Shown one piece after another: positions 1 to 6,893 of a stretch of 64,000 bases of DNA. Location: contig NZ_CP108474.1 in the NCBI RefSeq assembly GCF_036226445.1, positions 6,200,001 through 6,264,000 on the forward strand. Direction: 5' to 3'. Within the stretch, counting starts at the first letter, position 1. Every line of letters starts with the position of its first letter. The DNA comes from Streptomyces sp. NBC_01255. GTDB lineage: Bacteria > Actinomycetota > Actinomycetes > Streptomycetales > Streptomycetaceae. Made by a program: the position numbers and the translations under genes. Under the pieces are notes generated by a model that saw nothing but the letters and a program-made list of their open reading frames with translations, was not told where the DNA came from and did no database searches.

Positions 1-2
1 GG

Positions 3-209
3 GTCTGGCTCAACGCGGGTGTGGGCCCCGACGAGTTCCTCGACGAGCCGACCTGGCTCGTCCTCGCCCTGCACCGGCTGCTGCGCCGGGTCGGCCGGTC
101 CGTGCCGCCGCTGCCCCGCGAGGTCGAGACCCGGCTCTGCGAGGAGGTCCTGGCGCGGGTGCGCGTGCCGCAGAGCCTCGACCTGCTGCGTACCGGACTC
201 GCGGGATGA
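3..209 (+). CDS. C-terminal fragment of an unrecognised protein (5' end outside window)
   Basis: The open frame runs in from the left edge and stops at 207-209, giving about 68 residues. The tail is helical and rich in Arg and Leu, with no motif I recognise, so no function is assigned. Its TGA overlaps the ATG of the phosphopantetheinyl transferase gene (ATGA), so the two are probably translated together and this gene is likely the previous member of the same operon. An internal ATG in another frame near 19 gives a longer Arg/Pro-rich frame, which is a shadow. Confidence 0.6.
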   Translation, partial: VWLNAGVGPDEFLDEPTWLVLALHRLLRRVGRSVPPLPREVETRLCEEVLARVRVPQSLDLLRTGLAG

Positions 210-1120
210 GCACCCGTGGGACGAACGCGGCCGTCGCCGACCGGGACTTCCCGCCCGCGCCGAGCCGCGTCGGCGGCCCGGCCGGGCCGTGGGGGAACCT
301 GCTGCGCGACCTGGAGGGCTCCGGCTTCGGCATGGTGCACGCCTCGCTCGGCGAGTGGCGCACCCAGCTGCCGCCCGAGGAGGAGCGCAGAGAACTCCTC
401 GGCCGGGACTGGGAGCGGTACAGCAAGCTTGTCGGCACCCCTCTGAGGGAACGGTTCTTCGCCACCCGGATGCTCATCCGGCACACCGCCGCCGTCGCCC
501 TGGGCACGGAGCCGTACTCCCTGGAGCTGCGGTACGGGCTCAACGGCCGCGTCCACCTCCGGGGCTACGACCAGATCGACGTGAGCCTCAGCCACACCGC
601 CGACCTGCTCCTCTGCGGCATCACCTCCCTGGGCGTCGTCGGCATCGACACCGAACCGGCCACCCGCCGGCTCAGCGGCCAGGACGTCGAGCGGCTGATG
701 TGCACCGAACCGGAACGCCGGAGGATCGCCCGCGTCCCCGAAGCGGAGCGCAACGGACAGCTCCTCAGCCTCTGGACGCTGAAGGAGGCCTACAGCAAGG
801 CGCTCGGGCAGGGGCTGCGCTTTCCCTTCACCGAGTTCGGCTTCCGCATGGAGGACGGCGGGGACGGCGGGGGCGGCAGGGACGGCCACGGCGGTGCGGC
901 CGGCCAAGGCGGCCCGACGGGGCACGCGCGGCTCGAACGCGCCGACGGCACCCTCGTCGAGGACCACACCTGGCGGTTCGCCACCTGCCCGGTGCCCGGA
1001 GGCCACGTCGCCGCCGTCGCGCTCCAGGACACCCGCCGCTCCGGCCGGCCCGACACCCGGGCCAGCACCGCCCTGAACCGCCAGATCCTGGCCGCGATCA
1101 AGCAGTCGACGCGGGCCTGA
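206..1120 (+). CDS. Sfp-type 4'-phosphopantetheinyl transferase
   Basis: 304 aa. It is expected to convert apo-ACPs to holo form by moving phosphopantetheine from CoA to the conserved Ser. The family signatures are visible: SLSHT at residues 127-131, the metal-binding GIDTE (Asp148, Glu150), and WTLKEAYSKALG (Lys193, Glu194, Lys198). A Gly-rich, low-complexity insert (about residues 216-245) interrupts the C-terminal part and the N-terminus is longer than in small Sfp proteins. ATGA overlap with the preceding gene decides the start. As the first complete gene before three discrete ACPs and four PKS ACP domains, it probably serves this cluster, though PPTases are often promiscuous. Confidence 0.88.
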   Translation: MSTRGTNAAVADRDFPPAPSRVGGPAGPWGNLLRDLEGSGFGMVHASLGEWRTQLPPEEERRELLGRDWERYSKLVGTPLRERFFATRMLIRHTAAVALGTEPYSLELRYGLNGRVHLRGYDQIDVSLSHTADLLLCGITSLGVVGIDTEPATRRLSGQDVERLMCTEPERRRIARVPEAERNGQLLSLWTLKEAYSKALGQGLRFPFTEFGFRMEDGGDGGGGRDGHGGAAGQGGPTGHARLERADGTLVEDHTWRFATCPVPGGHVAAVALQDTRRSGRPDTRASTALNRQILAAIKQSTRA

Positions 1121-1229
1121 CCTGGATCTACCTGCACTCAAGGGCCTGTCGAGTCACCCCCGCCAAGCTGGTGGAGCCGGTGGGGCCCCCTCGGGATCCG
1201 GGGAGGTTTCACACCGCAGGCGCCCGGGT

Positions 1230-1260
1230 CGGGGCAGCCGGCCACAAGCCCGCTGCCCCG
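1230..1260 (+). terminator. Possible stem-loop after the PPTase gene
   Basis: A perfect 9-bp inverted repeat (CGGGGCAGC at 1230-1238 and GCTGCCCCG at 1252-1260) flanks a 13-nt loop, 110 nt after the PPTase stop and about 54 nt before the ACP gene. It has no U-tract. It could be a terminator or an attenuator in the leader of the ACP-KASIII-FkbH operon. Confidence 0.4.
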
Positions 1261-1313
1261 GCCCCGAACGCGCCGGAGCGGATGAATCTGCCGTGGTGAA
1301 GGGGTAATTGACG

Positions 1314-1574
1314 ATGACACAACTCACCCTGCGGGAGCTGGGCGAGATCCTGCTCGAGTTCCAGGACCTGGACGCGCCGGGAGTCCTCGACCCCGACTGC
1401 CTCGACGTCGTCTTCCAGGACCTGGGGTACGACTCGCTGGCACTGCTCCAGACCACCGGCCGTATCCAACGCGAGTACGGCGTCGAACTGGACCGGGACG
1501 GGGTGGCCTCGGCGGAGACGCCGCGCGCGCTGCTCGACCTGGTCAACACCACATTGACTGGAGCGACGGCATGA
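1314..1574 (+). CDS. Acyl carrier protein, type II PKS-like
   Basis: 86 aa. The phosphopantetheine site is LGYDSLALL with Ser41. The sequence around it (DLGYDSLALL, then an RIQREYGVEL-type helix) is closer to ACPs of aromatic type II PKSs than to the WDS-type ACPs that partner FkbH proteins in this cluster. The start is the ATG at 1314, 9-10 nt after a GAAGGGG ribosome site; the TTG at 1308 in the same frame sits too close. The stop overlaps the KASIII start (ATGA), so the two are coupled and this ACP probably carries the substrate or product of that enzyme. Confidence 0.85.
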   Translation: MTQLTLRELGEILLEFQDLDAPGVLDPDCLDVVFQDLGYDSLALLQTTGRIQREYGVELDRDGVASAETPRALLDLVNTTLTGATA

Positions 1575-2623
1575 GGCTCACCGGATTCAGCGAAGTGCTG
1601 CCGGGCGAACCCGTCACCAATCGGGACATGGCCGAGCGATTCGGCCTGCACGAGAAGTGGCTGGACATGATGACGGGGAACCGGACCCGCTACTTCTGCG
1701 CGGCCGACTCCCCACCCTCCGTACCCAAGAGCACCGGCGACCTCGCCGTCGCCGCGGCCACCGCGGCCCTCGCGGACGCCGACGTGGACGTCGCCTCCCT
1801 CGACTTCCTCGTCCTGACCACCGCCTCCCCCGACCACCTGATGCCGGCCACCGTCAACCTGGTCGCCGACCGCATCGGGCTCAACGACGTCCCCACCTTC
1901 CAGCTCATGTCGGGCTGCGCCGGAGCCCTCACCGGGCTCTACACCGCCCGCGCGCTCCTCGCCTCCGGGCTCCGCCGCGGCCTCGTCATCGGCGCCGACA
2001 CCTGCCTCAACTTCTTCCCGTCCAGCGGGGCGATCGAGTCCATGTCGCCGGCCGAGCTCATCAACTTCGCCCTCTTCGGCGACGGCGCGGGCGCCGCCGT
2101 CGTCGATGCCGACCCGGACGGACCCGGCCTGCTCGTCGAGCACCTCTTCCTGCGGACCACCGGCATGGGCCGCAAGCCGGCGCAGACCGCCCGCTGGTTC
2201 GGTGTCGAGGGCGCCCCGCTCCTCGACGGCCCCGAAGGCCCGTACCGCGAGCCCTGGGGCGAGGAGGACTACAAGGCGATCGAGCACCACGTGCCCGAGC
2301 ACGCCGAGTCCATCTTCAAGGAGCTCACCGCCGAGACCGGCTGGCAGCTCGACGAGGTCGAGCACGTCCTCCTCCCGCAGCTCAACGGCGTGATGACGGA
2401 CGCCATCCGCAAGCGCCTCGGCGTCCGCCCCGAGCAGGCCGTCAACTGTGTCGCGGACACCGGCAACAACGGCAACGCCGTCCCCTTCATCCAGCTCAAC
2501 CGGGCGATGCGGCGCATCCGTTCCGGCCTCGGCGTCGAAGGACGGCTCCTCGTCGCCAACGTCGAGTCCTCCAAGTGGATCACCTCGGGCCTCGCGCTGC
2601 GCCACCAGAACGGAGCCCGGTGA
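1571..2623 (+). CDS. KASIII (FabH-like) ketoacyl-ACP synthase family protein
   Basis: 350 aa thiolase-fold enzyme. The nucleophile Cys116 lies in MSGCAGAL and the conserved Gly-Asn is kept (DTGNNGNAV). At the position of the FabH HQAN histidine the protein reads LLPQLNG, so by my alignment the His is replaced by Pro. That argues against ordinary decarboxylative condensation and for acyl transfer or an unusual C-C/C-O bond formation. KASIII homologues are standard parts of tetronate cassettes together with FkbH and a discrete ACP, exactly the neighbours here. It overlaps the ACP gene before it and the FkbH gene after it. Whether it primes the PKS or acts on glyceryl-ACP cannot be decided from sequence. 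Confidence 0.85.
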   Translation: MRLTGFSEVLPGEPVTNRDMAERFGLHEKWLDMMTGNRTRYFCAADSPPSVPKSTGDLAVAAATAALADADVDVASLDFLVLTTASPDHLMPATVNLVADRIGLNDVPTFQLMSGCAGALTGLYTARALLASGLRRGLVIGADTCLNFFPSSGAIESMSPAELINFALFGDGAGAAVVDADPDGPGLLVEHLFLRTTGMGRKPAQTARWFGVEGAPLLDGPEGPYREPWGEEDYKAIEHHVPEHAESIFKELTAETGWQLDEVEHVLLPQLNGVMTDAIRKRLGVRPEQAVNCVADTGNNGNAVPFIQLNRAMRRIRSGLGVEGRLLVANVESSKWITSGLALRHQNGAR

Positions 2624-4536
2624 TGTCCGGCGACGCCCTCACCGAACTCCGCGCACTCAAGCGCGCGGGCCTCGCCGACTCCGCCGACCGCGTCCCGGCG
2701 CTCCTCCGCTCCCTCGACGACGCCCTCGACCGCGAGGCCGCCGGCCTGCTCCTCGGCGGCCGGGCCGCCCGGGCCGCGCTCGCCTCCACCGGCCGGTACG
2801 CGCCCGTCGCCCTCGGGCTGCTCGCGAGCGCCACCGTGGACCCGCTGCCCCACCTGCTGACCGCCGCGCTCCTCGCCGAGGGCGTCCAGCCCGAGACCGC
2901 CACCACCGGCTTCAACCAGTGGCGGTTCGAGATCCTCTCCGGCGCCCCGAACCTCAAGGACCCCGCCCCGGCCGTCACGGCCTGCCTCCTCGACGACACC
3001 GCCGTCTTCGAGAAGGTCGCCGACCCGCTGGACGCCGCCGAGGTGGAAGCCCGGTGTGCCGCCGTCCCCGCCGAGCTCGACGCCTGGCTGACGGCCTTCG
3101 AGGGCGCGCCCGGCGGCGTCGCCGTCCTCAACACGCTGCCGCTGTCCGCGCTGCGCCGCGACCGGTACGTCGACTACGCCACCAAGGCCCGCGTCGAAGC
3201 GGCCTGGCACCGCATGAACGCCGGCATCCTCGACCTCGCCGCCCGCCCCAACGTCGTGGTGCTCGCCACAGAGAGCCTCGCCGCACGCGCCGGCTCGCTC
3301 GCCGCCACCGACCGGATGCGGCACATCGCGGGCCACGCCTGGAGCCAGGAGTTCCTCGACACGTACGCCCGCGAGGTCGCCCGGGTCGTCCTGGCCCGCC
3401 TCGGCCGCGCCAGGAAGTGCCTCGTCCTCGACCTCGACCACACCCTGTGGGGCGGCGTCGTCGGCGACGACGGCATCCCGGCCCTGAAGATCGGCGGCTC
3501 CTTCCCGGGTTCCGCCCACGCCGAACTCCAGGCGCTCGCCAAGGACCTGTCCCGGCAGGGCGTCCTCCTCACGGTCTGCTCCAAGAACGACGACGCCGTC
3601 GCGCGCGAGGCCGTGGCCACCCACCCCGACATGGTCCTCGGCCCCGACGACTTCTCCGCCTTCCGCGCGAACTGGGACCCGAAGCCCGGCAACGTCGCCG
3701 CGCTCGCCGCCGAACTCAACATCGGCACCGACGCGATGGTCTTCGTCGACGACAACCCGGCCGAGCGCGGCCTCATGGAGGCCCAGCGCCCCGAGGTCGC
3801 GGTCGTCGCCCTGCCGGACGACCCGGCGGGGTACGCCTCCGCCGTCGCCCGCGCCGGCCTGTTCAACCAGTTCTCCCTCACCGACGAGGACCGCGTCCGG
3901 GGCGAGCTCTACCGGGCCCGCGGCCGGCGCGACGAACTGCGGCAGACCGCCGTCAGCGTCGAGGACTACCTCCGGGAGCTGGCCTCCGAGATCACCGTCG
4001 AGGAGTACGGGACGCTCAACGGCGCCCGCATCACCCAGCTCTTCGGCAAGACCAACCAGTTCAACCTGACCGGCATCCGCTACGGCGCCGACGAGGTCGC
4101 CCGGCGCGTCGAGACCGGACAGGCCGCCTTCTTCGGCGTCCGGGCCACCGACGCCTTCGGCGACAACGGCCTCGTGGGCGCCCTGGCCCTCGTACGGGAG
4201 ACCGGAGGCCCGGAGACCGGAGGCCCGGAGACCGACGGCCCGGAGACCGGCGGGGACTGGACGATCGAGAACTTCGTCCTGTCCTGCCGGGTCTTCTCCC
4301 GCTCCATCGAGCAGGCCGTCGTCGGCCTGGTGCTGCGCGCCGCACGCGACGCCGGGGCCCCCGGCGTCCGCGGCCGGCACGTGCCCACGGCCAAGAACGG
4401 CCGCTTCGCGGACTTCTACCCCTCCCTCGGATTCACCGGGCAGGACGGCGACTTCCGCCACGACCTCACTCAACTCGCCGAACTGCCCGACTGGGTGGCG
4501 GTCGGCACCGGCGAAGGGAAGTTCCATGCCCCCTGA
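2623..4536 (+). CDS. FkbH-like HAD-family glyceryl-ACP synthase (copy 1)
   Basis: 637 aa. FkbH-family enzymes dephosphorylate a 1,3-bisphosphoglycerate-derived unit and load a D-glyceryl (C3) group on an ACP. The HAD nucleophile motif LDLDHTLWGGVVGDDG starts near residue 266, with SKNDD and FVDDNPAE as later HAD motifs. An N-terminal accessory domain (about 1-240) and a GNAT-like C-terminal domain (TAKNGRFADFYPSLGF) complete the usual layout. A run of Glu-Thr-Gly-Gly-Pro repeats (from about residue 526) lies in the C-terminal half. The ATG overlaps the KASIII stop by one base, and the partner ACP gene overlaps its 3' end by 11 bp. The usual methoxymalonyl companions (O-methyltransferase, acyl-CoA and hydroxyacyl-CoA dehydrogenases) are absent, so glyceryl-ACP as the end product is more likely. 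Confidence 0.9.
   Translation: MSGDALTELRALKRAGLADSADRVPALLRSLDDALDREAAGLLLGGRAARAALASTGRYAPVALGLLASATVDPLPHLLTAALLAEGVQPETATTGFNQWRFEILSGAPNLKDPAPAVTACLLDDTAVFEKVADPLDAAEVEARCAAVPAELDAWLTAFEGAPGGVAVLNTLPLSALRRDRYVDYATKARVEAAWHRMNAGILDLAARPNVVVLATESLAARAGSLAATDRMRHIAGHAWSQEFLDTYAREVARVVLARLGRARKCLVLDLDHTLWGGVVGDDGIPALKIGGSFPGSAHAELQALAKDLSRQGVLLTVCSKNDDAVAREAVATHPDMVLGPDDFSAFRANWDPKPGNVAALAAELNIGTDAMVFVDDNPAERGLMEAQRPEVAVVALPDDPAGYASAVARAGLFNQFSLTDEDRVRGELYRARGRRDELRQTAVSVEDYLRELASEITVEEYGTLNGARITQLFGKTNQFNLTGIRYGADEVARRVETGQAAFFGVRATDAFGDNGLVGALALVRETGGPETGGPETDGPETGGDWTIENFVLSCRVFSRSIEQAVVGLVLRAARDAGAPGVRGRHVPTAKNGRFADFYPSLGFTGQDGDFRHDLTQLAELPDWVAVGTGEGKFHAP
4198..4254 (+). repeat. 15-bp tandem repeat inside fkbH copy 1
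   Basis: Three 15-bp units (GAGACCGGAGGCCCG, the third with a C substitution) at 4198-4242 are followed by a partial fourth. They encode a low-complexity Glu-Thr-Gly-Gly-Pro loop and preserve the frame. Confidence 0.85.
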
Positions 4537-4825
4537 GGCGAACACCAGCGAAGCCCCGCTCCACGACGCCGCCGCCGTGGCGACCGTCGTCGACGCCGTC
4601 GCGCAGCTGCTCGACGTCGACGAGGACACCCTCGCCCTCGACGCCCCGCTCCAGGCCATCGACGGCTGGGACTCGGTCAACCAGCTGCGGATCCTCGTCT
4701 TCCTGGAGCGCGAGCTCGGCGCCCCCCTCGACTACGACCGGTTCAGCACCGCCGAGACCCTCGGCGACCTGGCGTCCCTCGTCGCCGACACCGACACCGA
4801 GACCGCCGCCGGAGCCCGGACATGA
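4526..4825 (+). CDS. Discrete acyl carrier protein, partner of FkbH copy 1
   Basis: 99 aa. The carrier Ser50 lies in AIDGWDSVNQL, the WDS-type site typical of ACPs encoded beside fkbH. It is expected to receive the glyceryl group. The ATG lies inside the 3' end of fkbH (11-bp overlap), and the stop overlaps the ATG of the E2-like acyltransferase, so translation of all three should be coupled. An Asp/Glu-rich surface follows the serine, as usual for ACPs. Confidence 0.88.
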   Translation: MPPEANTSEAPLHDAAAVATVVDAVAQLLDVDEDTLALDAPLQAIDGWDSVNQLRILVFLERELGAPLDYDRFSTAETLGDLASLVADTDTETAAGART

Positions 4826-5577
4826 GCGCGGTCACCTCACCGCTGCCCGCCGCCCGCAAGCAGACGTACGTCTTCCTCGAAGACGCCCGGCGCACCTCCC
4901 ACGTCTATCTGATGACCGAGGTCGACGCCACCGCGCTGCGCGCCGCCCGGACCCGCGCCGCCACCCCGGTCAGCTACGTCAGCTACGTCGTCAAGGCGAC
5001 CGCCGACGTCCTCGCCGACTACCCGGACGCCCGGGCCGTCCTCCTCGGCGGCCGCTCGCCCAAGCTCACCACCTCGCCCGAGGTGCACGCCAAGGTGCTC
5101 TTCGACAAGACCGTCGAGGGCCAGCGCTGCGTCGTCTCCGGCATCGTGCGGGACGTCCAGGCCCTCGACGTCACCGCCGTCCAGTCCGCCATCGACCACT
5201 ACAAGACGGCGGACGTCGACGACCAGGGCCCCTTCGCGAACATCAAGCGCCTCCAGCGGCTGCCGCTGCCGGCCTTCCGCGCCGTCTACCGGACCATGAT
5301 GCGCAACCCGGTGCGCCGGGCCGCCCTCCAGGGCACCTTCGCCGTGACCTCCATCGGCCACGAGCAGGTCGGCGCGATCCTGCCGCTCATCACCGGAACG
5401 CTCGGCCTCGGCGTCGGCCACATCGCCGACGCCCCCGTGGTGCGCGACGGCGCCGTCGCCGTCGCCCCCGTCTTCACCCTCTCGCTCGTCTTCGACCACC
5501 GCGTACTCGACGGCGCGATGGCCGCCGAAATCCTCGCGGGCATCAAGAACCGCCTGGACAACTGGGAGTTGGCATGA
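4822..5577 (+). CDS. Stand-alone 2-oxoacid dehydrogenase E2-type acyltransferase
   Basis: 251 aa, matching only the catalytic (chloramphenicol acetyltransferase-fold) domain of lipoyl E2 proteins. There is no lipoyl domain and no E1/E3-binding domain. The catalytic motif HxxxDG is present as FDHRVLDGAM near the C-terminus. In known tetronate pathways such single-domain proteins act after glyceryl-ACP formation: they acetylate the hydroxymethyl of the tetronate before elimination, or have been proposed to move the glyceryl group. The matching elimination hydrolase is not evident in the window. It overlaps the ACP before it and the FAD monooxygenase after it. Confidence 0.85.
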   Translation: MSAVTSPLPAARKQTYVFLEDARRTSHVYLMTEVDATALRAARTRAATPVSYVSYVVKATADVLADYPDARAVLLGGRSPKLTTSPEVHAKVLFDKTVEGQRCVVSGIVRDVQALDVTAVQSAIDHYKTADVDDQGPFANIKRLQRLPLPAFRAVYRTMMRNPVRRAALQGTFAVTSIGHEQVGAILPLITGTLGLGVGHIADAPVVRDGAVAVAPVFTLSLVFDHRVLDGAMAAEILAGIKNRLDNWELA

Positions 5578-6893
5578 CCGAATCCGACCGCCGGGACAGC
5601 TCCGCCGGAATACCGGACGAGACCGACGTACTGATCGTCGGAGGAGGCCCGGCCGGCTCCCTGCTCGCCTGCCTCCTCGCCCGCCGCGGCATCCGCACCG
5701 TCCTCGTGGAGAAGCAGACCAGCCTGGAGCGCAGCTTCCGCGGCGAGACGATCGCCGCGCCGTCGGTGGCCTCGCTCAACGCGCTGGGCTTCGGCCCCGC
5801 GCTGCGCGAGCACGGCTTCCTGGAGACCACCGCCGTCACCACGATCGCCGAGCAGCGCCCGGTGCTGCGCGTCGACTACTCCAAGTTCGCCGGCCTGCCG
5901 CTGCCCATCGACATCCCGCAGCCCGGGCTGATCCGCATCTTCAACCGGCACGCCGCCGAGCTGCCCGGCCACACCTACCTCTCCGGCTGGTCCTTCGCCT
6001 CCCTCGTCGAGGAGGCCGGGACCGTCCGCGGCGCCGTCCTCACCCGGCGCGGCGAGAAGGTCACCGTGCGCTCCCGGATCGTGATCGGTGCCGACGGCCG
6101 CTTCTCCAAGGTCCGCAAGGCCTCCGGCCTCGTCGCCGACGTCCAGCCGATGGCCCGCGACTTCCTCTCCTTCCTGGTGCCCCGCCCGCCGGAGTGGGGC
6201 AACGAGGCCCAGCTCGTCATCGAGGGCGACCGCCACCTGGTGATCCTGCCGACCTTTCCCGACTCCCTGCGCATCGGGCACAACCTGCCCAAGCGCGGCC
6301 TCGGGGACCTGCGGGCCGCCGGCTTCGACGCGTTCAAGCGCGGCATCATGGCGATCTCCCCGCAGCTCGCCCCGCTCGTCGACGAGCACCTGCACACCTG
6401 GGACGACACCGGCTTCCTGGAGATCTTCACCGCCGAGCTGGAGGAGTGGGCCCGCGACGGCCTGCTGCTCATCGGCGACGCCTCGCACACCGCGACCCCC
6501 ATCCTCGGCCAGGGCGTCAACCTGGCGATGCAGGACGCCATCACGATCGTCCCCGTGATCGCCGCGTCCCTCGCCAAGGGCGGACAGGACCGGGTCGTCA
6601 CCCAGGCCGAGCTCGCCGACTTCGTCGCCAAGCGCCGCGCCCACAAGATCCACGTCACCGGCTTCCAGCGGATGCAGGAGGGCCTCCTCGCCATCGGCGA
6701 CCCGCGTGGCATCAAGCTGCGCCGCCTCCGCTTCCGCGTGCTCAACTCGCTCCCCGGCAAGTACCGGATCTTCAACAAGGTCATCAACGCCCGGCACGAG
6801 ATCGACCCCGTCGACCTCGCCGCCGCCCGGAACGCCCCGGTGCCCGCGCACGCCACCGCGAGCCCGATCCTGCAGGAGGCGAGCCGTGACTGA
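5574..6893 (+). CDS. FAD-dependent monooxygenase / oxidoreductase (PHBH fold)
   Basis: 439 aa. The Rossmann motif VLIVGGGPAGS (residues 19-29), the middle motif IGADGRFSKVRKASG and the FAD-ribityl motif GDASHTATPILGQGVN (about 301-316) identify a group A flavoprotein. It probably tailors the polyketide by hydroxylation or epoxidation. Related flavoproteins can also act as halogenases or, in some spirotetronate pathways, as cyclases; no Trp-halogenase WxWxIP motif was seen. The ATG overlaps the acyltransferase stop and the 3' end overlaps the GTG of the first PKS gene by 8 bp, so it belongs to the core operon. Confidence 0.85.
   Translation: MTESDRRDSSAGIPDETDVLIVGGGPAGSLLACLLARRGIRTVLVEKQTSLERSFRGETIAAPSVASLNALGFGPALREHGFLETTAVTTIAEQRPVLRVDYSKFAGLPLPIDIPQPGLIRIFNRHAAELPGHTYLSGWSFASLVEEAGTVRGAVLTRRGEKVTVRSRIVIGADGRFSKVRKASGLVADVQPMARDFLSFLVPRPPEWGNEAQLVIEGDRHLVILPTFPDSLRIGHNLPKRGLGDLRAAGFDAFKRGIMAISPQLAPLVDEHLHTWDDTGFLEIFTAELEEWARDGLLLIGDASHTATPILGQGVNLAMQDAITIVPVIAASLAKGGQDRVVTQAELADFVAKRRAHKIHVTGFQRMQEGLLAIGDPRGIKLRRLRFRVLNSLPGKYRIFNKVINARHEIDPVDLAAARNAPVPAHATASPILQEASRD

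Noticed and set aside
1308..1313. TTG at 1308 as the ACP start
   Set aside because: It lies only about 3 nt from the GAAGGGG ribosome site, whereas the ATG at 1314 has normal spacing.
2623..5577. Methoxymalonyl-ACP extender pathway
   Set aside because: FkbH and an ACP are present, but the O-methyltransferase, acyl-CoA dehydrogenase and 3-hydroxyacyl-CoA dehydrogenase are not found in the window; genes left of position 1 are unseen.
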